Shown here one piece after another: positions 56,606 to 64,000 of a stretch of 64,000 nt of DNA. The stretch is from the NCBI GenBank assembly GCA_026874595.1, contig CM049321.1:13969479-14033478 (forward strand), written 5' to 3'. The DNA is from Sipunculus nudus. Taxonomy: Eukaryota > Annelida > Sipuncula > Golfingiida > Sipunculidae. Below the pieces are notes generated by a model that worked only from the letters and a program-made list of their open reading frames with translations, was not told the origin of the DNA and ran no database searches. The position numbers and the translations under genes were made by a program. The stretch's first letter is position 1. Every line of letters starts with the position of its first letter.

Positions 56606-58170
56606 GCTAAAAGAATAGGACAAGTTAACGAATTTTGCTAGCTCAGCTTACTGAAAGTCAACTGAGGAAAAGGTATGGCACTTTGTTCGTCCGTCCGTTA
56701 GCAAGGCATAAAACGTAACAGCCAGCCCTATAGAAGCTTCTTAGTAAACATACATTGAGGCCAATAAAAATCTCATTGGATACCTGAAATTAGGTCACTA
56801 CGGCCTGTATCCTCCGAGCTATGGGACGTGTAAGTACCCGCCAGAATAATTCAATTTTTATACAAAACTTCCAGTATCATAATAATTAACGTTGGATTAA
56901 AATGAACCTTGTCTTGAATATTGACCATTGATTTTCTATTCTTTTACGATTTTTGTTTAGACTATAAAATGACTGCGATCATGTCAGTTTCTCAGTTGTG
57001 GATTCAACTATTATCCCTTAACCTTGTGTTTATTGATTATAAGTGAATGCCATATCACATTGATCATGTGTGGATCACCCCCGCCGTCCGTCTGATTGTC
57101 TATCCATCTATCGGTCCGTCCGTCCATTCACAAATTTGTTTCCAGATGATAACTCCAATTTGGAGTTAGGAGAATATGGATTTCAAACTTGACTTATGTA
57201 TGGTCCATTAATAAAGCAAGAATCCTAATGATTTTGAGGTCATCAGGTCATAGGTCATGGTCATAGAATTTACTTATTTAAAAATATTCATTTTAAGCCA
57301 AATTTTACACCTCAAACCTTCAATCTCGCGCATATGGCTGACCTGCCAAAAGGGGAAAAACCTAATTGAATTTGGGGTCACAAGATCAAAGGTCAAGATC
57401 AGAGGGGCCATCTATCTACAAATCAGTTAACACATTATAACTCAAGTTTGGTTTGACATTTTGGTTTCAGACTTGACTTATATATGTCCACCACTAAAAT
57501 AAGAACTCTTTCGAGTTTGGGTCATGAGATCAAAGTTCAAGGCCACAGACCCATTTCTTTAAAAGCATGAGGATGCAGTATTAATCAAACTGTTCATCAC
57601 AAACCTCCATCTTCCAGATATTGCTCGCCTGCCAGTAGGGGACGATTCTTTTCGGTTTTGGGGTCACAGGTTCAAAGGTCAAGGCCACAGGACCCACCAT
57701 TACACAAATTAGTTTATGGATAATAACTCAGGTCTAGTTAGAGTGGCATCAAACTTTTGTTTTAATTTATTAATATCCACCACGAAAGTAAAAATGATTT
57801 TGATTCTTGGTCCGGAGTTGCAAGGGGAAGGTCACAGGACAACATCTTAAAAATAATTGTGGATGCATTGCAAATCATACTTTTAATCCCAAACCTTCCA
57901 TATTTCACACATGGCTTTCCTGCCCAAAGTGGAAGAAATCTGTATATATTTTGAGGTTACCTGATCAGAGGTCAAGGTCACTGGGCCAACTTTTTAAAAA
58001 TTTTTATGATAACCTTAATGCTATAAATTTAAGGAAAGTAAGCTTTCAGATCTTTTTGGTCACAAGGTCTCAGGGTTAAGTCACAGGACCTACATTTGGA
58101 AATGCTCAGAAAAATATCCTAATAGACAAATTCAGCCGAGCGTCGAGACCCATGGGTCTCTATTTGAGGA
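56606..58170. repeat. AGGTCA-rich tandem monomer element
   Basis: Starts with GCTCAGCTTACTGAAAGTCA (related to 62637-62712) and ends near GAGACCCATGGGTCTC (58149). Between 57130 and 58080 lie about five diverged ~190-bp monomers, each with GGTCACAGG.CAAAGGTCAAGG-type words and a CCACTAAA.TAAGAA.. block. No transposase seen. Confidence 0.65.
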
Positions 58171-59499
58171 TCTATTTTATCCACTTGCATTGTCAGACTG
58201 CAGGCAGCTAAAAGGTTGGTCACTGGAGGTTAGCTATGCCAGGGTACCTGTTCAGTAATGGGTCACATTGGGACCATCCACCCACCAAGTGTTATGCAGT
58301 AATTATTACTGTTTGAACTGTATTTCCTTAGTTGTAATGCTGTATCCACTCCAATATGCAAAACATTTCTGGAAATAGAAATTCAAGGAATATTCCAGAA
58401 GATGCCAAGTTGTAAGGTATCATATTTAAAGAAATCAATTTTCTTTTTTAAATACATTAACAAATTGATGTATAATTAAACATATCAGTATGCACAATTT
58501 GAAAAGATATGAGCAAAATGGATAAATAACGGCGCAATATAGAAATTGTGAATATTAAATCAAGTTTTATTTTCAGATATTTATTGTTATTTTTTTAATT
58601 CATATGATATATTTTATGGTAAAAATAAATATATTTCTATGTATAGAAATGTGAATCAACTTATATATTCAGATATATGTTAAATAAGAAATTTATAAAA
58701 ATGATAAACTTGAAACAGAAACTGATGTTATAAAATGAACACATTTGTTCTTTTTTTTCCTGAATCAACAGAGTGGGAAATAAGTGATTGGCTTTGTTTG
58801 TCCTGTATGTATATGCAGATGCGTTGTAATTCTCATCAGTCATCCTCCTCCTGTCACTGAGTCCTCGCGCCTGTGTCCTGGGGACAGAATTTAGATTTTT
58901 TCATTTTTTAAAATAAAAAAAAAATAGAATAAGAAAAGATTTAAGATCTAATCTAATTTTAAATATATTTTGTCTCAGGAGAATGAAACATAAAGTGATT
59001 AGCTCTGTCTGTCCATCATATCTCTGTTCATCATGAAATATATATTAATAATTAACTTTTTATACGTCTGTTGAGATAGCTTGATGTGTATTATTGCAAA
59101 TGTATCAAATTCAAAAACTTGAAAACAATTTGATTTAATAAAAAAATTAGGATCTTATACAATAATTTTTTATTATTTTCCTGCCCAGCAAAAAGGGCGA
59201 TAAAGTGCATTATTTGTTTACCTGTCATTCTGCCATTTTTAAATATTCAGCAAATGCGAATAAAATTTTTTCCCTGTAAGCACTGTTGATGTAAATGTTA
59301 TATCCTGTATGTATATACAGAGTTGTTGTAACTCCCACAATCCCCCACCCCCTCCACCATCAAACCTTTGCAAATGTGCACTGGGGACATAAAGTTATAA
59401 GGGCAACTCCATACATTTTATAAAAACGAAAAAAAAACTATTCCTTACTTGTCAATACAAACCTAGCATATCAACCAACCGTGACCCATATTATCTAGT
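58171..59499. other. intergenic with a diverged ~500-bp direct repeat
   Basis: TCCTGTATGTATAT.CAGA..GTTGTAA occurs near 58800 and 59308, each followed by a CTGGGGACA block. No gene. Confidence 0.5.
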
Positions 59500-60120
59500 C
59501 CTCTATGACATCTCCATTTGTTATCATTGTAGATTTTTATCTTGAAGTTCAACTTCAGCTGAGCACCGTGATCAATTATTCCCTGGTTTCCTCAAATGTG
59601 ATACACAATTTATTTCCACCAAGATCTGAGACATGTTTGCAGACTTGTGAGCTTGACCGTGCCTTTCAAGGTCAAATCTGCGGGAACATGGGATTTTTTT
59701 ACCCCATTCCTATTGAAGCACAGATTATCTTTTCCTTAATGTAGATACGAGAATTGATTCCATCAAGATCTCAGACATGTTTGGAGACTGGTAACCTTCA
59801 GCTTGGTCTTCAAGGTCAAATCTGGGAATATTTAGAAATTTTGTTAAGTCCATAAATTTTGCAAGAACGCATCTGTGTCTTTAAATATTACAAAAACAAT
59901 CCACCGATATGTAATTCTTTACATGACTAGTGGTGCTTGCATTGGTTTTCAAGGTAAAACCTGGAGAAATGTACAATTTTGCGAACCCCATAACTTTTGA
60001 ATGACTGCTCTTTTTTTACTTCAATTTTAATTGCACACTGTTTTCTCCAGCAAGATGTCGGACAATTTCAAACATTTGTGACCTTGACCATAATGGTATT
60101 GGTCTTGTCAAGTGTCAGTA
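59500..60120. repeat. diverged ~160-bp monomers with AAGGTCAAATCTG word
   Basis: CAAGATCTGAGACATGTTTG.AGACT..TGA.CTT.. then CAAGGTCAAATCTG recurs near 59625, 59765, 59930 and 60052 with decreasing similarity. The + ORF at 59505 is a translation of the repeat. Confidence 0.6.
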
Positions 60121-60333
60121 TATGCATCTGAAGAAGGAGGCCTATTTTAGGTGGGGATATATAAGTTTTGGATACTACAGCATCTTAGATGCTAAAATTT
60201 TCTAGTTTCTTTATATTTTGTTGCATATTGTTTCTTTTTAGAATAGATGAAAAACAAAAAAGTCTCACAAGACAAATGACATTTGAAACGATTAAATAAT
60301 AATATTTATTTATTACCTCTTCTACATCCTTAA

Positions 60334-60522
60334 GCCTGGATAGCTGAGTGGACAAACGCTCGGCTCTCTCCGCTGGCGAACAGGGTTTGATTCTCGGCGT
60401 GGCTATGAGAGTGGGCTATGGTGGCCCGTCCAAGGTCGGTGGTCTTCTCCAGGTTCTCCGGTTTCATCAACCCTTACTGAACACCGAGCGCCAACATCCG
60501 AGCCATGGAGAATGTCCCGTAT
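60334..60522 (+). mobile_element. tRNA-derived SINE
   Basis: The head GCCTGGATAGCTGAGTGGAC..TTTGATTCTCGGCGTGGC has an A box (TAGCTGAGTGG, 60341) and a B box (GGTTTGATTCT, 60384), with acceptor-like ends pairing GCC/GGC. The body GGTTCTCCGGTTTCATC is of the kind found in metazoan SINEs. The likely tail (..AAATAAATAAG) lies after the MITE, near 60890. Confidence 0.75.
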
Positions 60523-60859
60523 TATAGTCCGTTCCTGTACCCCTGTCCACCTGATTTTTCGCGATTATCTCTTCATAAGACAAATCTGGCAAACAAAATT
60601 TGCACCATTGGCATAAAGAGGCAAAAGCGTAATTTTTGCTATCTTACCTACTCACGAAATAAATATTATTTACTTTACGGCCTGGTTGACATGTCTCAAA
60701 TATATCCGTGGTTCATGGCGTCCCTAATATGCGGCCATTGTTTATCCTCCTTGGATATGTTAATAAAGTAATGTGACGTAACAGTGAAGCGCGTGCACGC
60801 GGAGAATACAAGAATAATCGCGAAAAAACAGGTGGACAGGGGTACTGGAACGGACTATA
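60523..60859. mobile_element. MITE with ~45-bp TIRs, inside the SINE
   Basis: TATAGTCCGTTCCTGTACCC then CTGTCCACCTG and TTTTTCGCGATTAT at the left, with a nearly perfect inverse at the right (two mismatches). The interior is non-coding; the + ORF over it is a by-product. Confidence 0.9.
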
Positions 60860-61127
60860 GTTATTATAACTAGTTGTACAGTCTATGTAAAATAAATAAG
60901 GTTTATATTTATATTCTTCAGAATGAAAATCTGAGCAGAATATGAAGAATCGAGTTCTTCAGAACGTACACATTAATTTGCCGTGTTTGTCCCTTTAATA
61001 AAAACAAATATACAGAACTAGCTCAATATCTCAATTATTAAGCTTGCCATATTTGCTGAGCTTAGAATTTATTCATTATTTGACATAAGTCCTGAAAATC
61101 TATTTTTTTGTCTTTATTTTTTATCTT

Positions 61128-61375
61128 AAATGACTATTTGGAGACTCACGAGTATCAGTTATGTCATCCTGAATTTGAGACTGGTAAGTATCAGTTATGA
61201 CATCTTCAATGACTATTTTAAGACTGACAAGTATCAGTTATGTTATTCTGAATGACTATTTTAGACTGATAAGTATCAGTTATTACATCTTTAAAGACTA
61301 TTTTGAGACTGACAGGTATCCGTTATGTCTTCTTTATTGACTATTTTGAGACTGACAGTTATCAGTTATGTCATA
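61128..61375. repeat. five ~50-bp tandem repeats
   Basis: TTTGAGACTGACAAGTATCA then GTTATGTCAT, repeated with small changes near 61138, 61170, 61220, 61262, 61305 and 61347. Confidence 0.85.
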
Positions 61376-62175
61376 GCATTACATTTAATCAGATCAGCAG
61401 GACTCAGAATTTTCTTTGGAGAATATTTTTTTTTTTTGCTTTTCCTGACATTCTATTTATTTTGACTCAATATGTATTAGGTCACGCATTTCTTTTAATT
61501 TTGATCTAAATGGCTATTTAGAGAATGTCAAAGTGCAGTCATGTCAGAGAATTACGCCATGAAGCATATAATTATTTCGCCCTTAACTTTCAATTGTAAT
61601 ATGTGCTTTTTGCAGAAAAAAAAATATCCCTAATCTCCTACATAGTTTGAACATTATTTTCAATGAAAATAATATACTAGTAGGTCGCGTGAACATTATA
61701 GATCAGAATAAACTACGAATTATAGTTTTTGAAATTCAGCAACACATATCTGCACTTAAATGTGCACTCCATACTGTTAAAAAATTACTATAATGGGGGA
61801 GGGAGATTTTTTCTGTTTCCCATGTGTGTGTGTCTGGGGGGGGGGGGGGATGGGGTAGTATTTTGTCTGGAAGGGGTCGTAAAAAATGGGGTGATTATTT
61901 GTCGATAGATGGCATAAAGATCATCAGGCTTAGTGTCAATGGTTGCCTTATAGAGGTCGCTAGTGTTGCGGGGAAGTCCGTTGTCCTATAAATATTCATT
62001 TCTATGTGCCATTACTGAGAGTGAATTGTCAGGCTAGTGTTTGTTTAGGGGTGTAGCCAGAGCGGGGCCGCAGGGGCAACTGTCCCCCCCCCCGACTTTC
62101 CATGCAAGAATGATGATGACGTCTTCTCTAGTCCCAGACACTCGAAATTTGCTAATGAATATTGTAGTATGAAAG
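61376..62175. other. intergenic with G/C runs
   Basis: A G run at about 61838-61849 and a C run at about 62085-62094. Short repeat ends such as GTGTAGCCAGAGCGGGG at 62051 look like element termini. No gene. Confidence 0.45.
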
Positions 62176-63680
62176 TAATTGCAGTGGCGTCAATTAATAT
62201 TTTTTTGGGGGGGGGGAAAGACTCGCATGATTGGAAGGGAGGGTAGGGGTGGTAATCAATGTTTGGACAACTTTTAACACACACACAACACACACACATA
62301 TAATATATATACCTTGTTTTGCCTGTGTGACACATTAATACTATTATAAAATTAAGTGTAAGATTTTTGAAAACAAATATGGTATTGGGTTTCCTGTACA
62401 GGTTAATTCTAAACCAGGTTAAGATATATGATATTTCTAGATTAATTCAAAATGGAACCCATGTCTGTAACTGTAATTATCTAAATAATTCATTTCCATT
62501 TTATAAATATTTTGCTCTAATAGCAGGATAAGGGATATGTGTGTGTGTGTGGACGTGGAAGGGGATATACCCACACCACCTATATTGACGCCCCTTAGTA
62601 ACCGTAAAGACATGAAAAAAATGGCTTTGTTCTTATCTCAGCTGACTGACTGAAAGTCATCTAAGCTATAGCGATGGTTCTTTGTCCGTATAGTCCGGCC
62701 GTTCGTTAAGAAAAGTAATTTCCATCTAAATTCGGTTTTAAATTCAGCTACTTAAAATATAATTAATTATATGTGTTGCACAATATGACACTGTATGAGC
62801 CAAATTAAGGATAACAAATGATATAACTTTATAATTCTGAATCCTCTTTTATTTTCAGATATATGTTAAAAGTAAGATCTACTACAACTATGTCTTTCCA
62901 TCTCCTTATCTATCTTTAAATATAATATTTCAAATCAACCCCCACCCTTTCCTAAATATTGGCTACGCCTTACTGTTAAACCTATTGGTGATCAAACGGA
63001 TATTGTATCTGTTTTCCAGATAAAGTAGTAGTGGGAGTGACAGGTAAAAGCCTATTTAACGGTGTAGAGTCCATGGGCATTATTTCGGCGGGGGGGGGGG
63101 GGGGGGGGGGGGGTCGGGGGTTGTTAATGTCCCCCTGATGTTTTGAGGGGTCAGTGTGATGTACCTTTGTGCCGTTCACGTTATAGGGGAATATCACATT
63201 TCAGGGAAATCTCGTGATAATACCGTCAACTAATTTACAGTTTCGTCCTTTTTTCGTCAAATACCTTTCAAGTATGCATCTCATATTCAGATTCAAATTT
63301 AGGGTATTTTATGTGCCAGTTGTTCCTCTGAATTGTCATAAAATGTTATCTTTCTCAGAATGTTTAAATCAAATATAGATTATACATAATATAGTGCTGA
63401 AAATAAAAACATAATTACTTTCGTATAAAAGTCATTTCATTTAATAATATATGAACGGAATGAAGACAATTTTGAAATTCTGGGGAGGCATTTTGTCCTG
63501 TTTGTCATATGGGAGTATGTTCAGTGACATCAATTTATCTTCTATGGGGCTGGGGGGGGGGAGGGGTGACCCGCAGCCATGGGAGGATAATCAAAGTTGG
63601 GACAACTACACACACACATATAAGATATTTAAAAAGAATATTAGGAGTTATGTCTTCTGTATAGGTTGATTCAAAACCAT
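62176..63680. repeat. two copies of a G-rich element flanking unique DNA
   Basis: About 62205-62440 and 63545-63690 share a G run, then TAATCAA.GTT.GGACAACT, (CA)n, TATAA.ATAT, and a TTCCTGTACAGGTT..TTC.AAACCA/TTCTGTATAGGTTGATTCAAA block. Between them lie a piece like 56637-56705 (62637-62712) and a G run of about 24 bases near 63090. Confidence 0.6.
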
Positions 63681-63738
63681 GTTTAACTTCAGACTAGTTC
63701 ATGCTAAACTCAGTCAACAAAGTAATATGATTCTAATC

Positions 63739-63870
63739 AGTGGCGGATCCAGGATGGAGAAATGGGGACATAGGCATTCTTCATCTTATATACAGTAGAA
63801 CGCCTGTATTACGGTCACCATCGGGACTGGATGGAAGTGGCCTTAATAGAAGAGTGGCCGTTATACAGGA
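63739..63870. mobile_element. two element ends near the window edge
   Basis: AGTGGCGGATCCAGGATGG (63740) is the left end of the family seen at 48456. TACAGTAGAACGCCTGTATT (63793) followed by GGCCTTAATAGAAGAGTGGC and GGCCGTTATACAGG resembles pogo/Tigger MITEs. Both run towards the window end and are not closed. Confidence 0.5.
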
Positions 63871-64000
63871 CTTGACCAGAAGAGGGGGGAGGGTTAAATG
63901 CAACATGAAACCAAGTTCAAATCTTTATTACAATCAACAAAATAGACGTATATACAGAGTATTAGTTTAATTACTGTTGTCAATAAAAAAAAATTAAAAT

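Noticed and set aside
60334-60403. possible functional tRNA gene
   Set aside because: A and B boxes are present, but the cloverleaf is poor and a SINE body follows, so it is a SINE head.

Overview
The window is animal nuclear DNA: AT-rich, intron-rich and packed with mobile elements. The repeat content suggests a mollusc, most likely a bivalve: many (TA)n tracts, TIR miniature elements, a Helentron-like element with a tandem-repeat core, Gypsy-type LTR elements, and dispersed monomers carrying AGGTCA-like words. Species-level assignment is not possible from sequence alone. I saw no rRNA, CRISPR or bacterial operon features.

Host genes. (1) The left 11 kb holds the 3' part of a DNAJC7 (TPR2) gene on the + strand. 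Seven exons (1473-10958) join in phase into about 347 residues of TPR repeats, a J domain with its HPD motif split across an intron, and a Gly/Phe tail. The N-terminal exons lie upstream of the window. (2) At 42587-43422 on the - strand, three in-phase exons encode the C-terminal ~117 residues of an NTF2-like (SnoaL/DUF4440-type) protein; no ORF call shows it as one gene. (3) At 52376-52799 (-) there is a frameshifted piece of a C2H2 zinc-finger protein with Ikaros/Hunchback-like paired C-terminal finger spacing. (4) An orphan in-frame copy of DNAJC7 exon 5 lies at 53476-53696, inside a segmental duplication. A possible first coding exon at 28842 has been split by a LINE.

Layout. 1-11 kb: DNAJC7 with MITEs in its introns. 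11.6-13.1 kb: a TIR element. 14.7-20.3 kb: a block duplicated at 54.4-56.6 kb; its left copy carries a 3.07 kb insertion that itself holds a 1746-bp Helentron-like element. 22-27.3 kb: a decayed - strand Gypsy element inside a GATATTCG satellite, then an LTR fragment. 28.9-32.4 kb: a 5'-truncated LINE (-) with a 28-bp target duplication. 34-41 kb: an LTR graveyard, with a 376-bp LTR and a Lys-tRNA-like primer site, a circularly permuted Gypsy pol, a TIR element and a 923-bp solo LTR. 41-52 kb: the NTF2-like gene and mostly unique or weakly repeated DNA, with two CRE palindromes near 50.8 kb. 52.8-56.6 kb: the segmental duplication copy. 56.6-64 kb: diverged tandem monomers, a tRNA-derived SINE hit by a MITE, and more repeats.

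The main unusual observations are: the permuted retroelement bounded by a 23-bp duplication of its own RT sequence; the Helentron-like element nested in another element, with empty sites for both; one palindrome (GGTGGCGCCACC) shared by apparently different repeat families; a fourfold duplicated splice donor; and the duplicated DNAJC7 exon.
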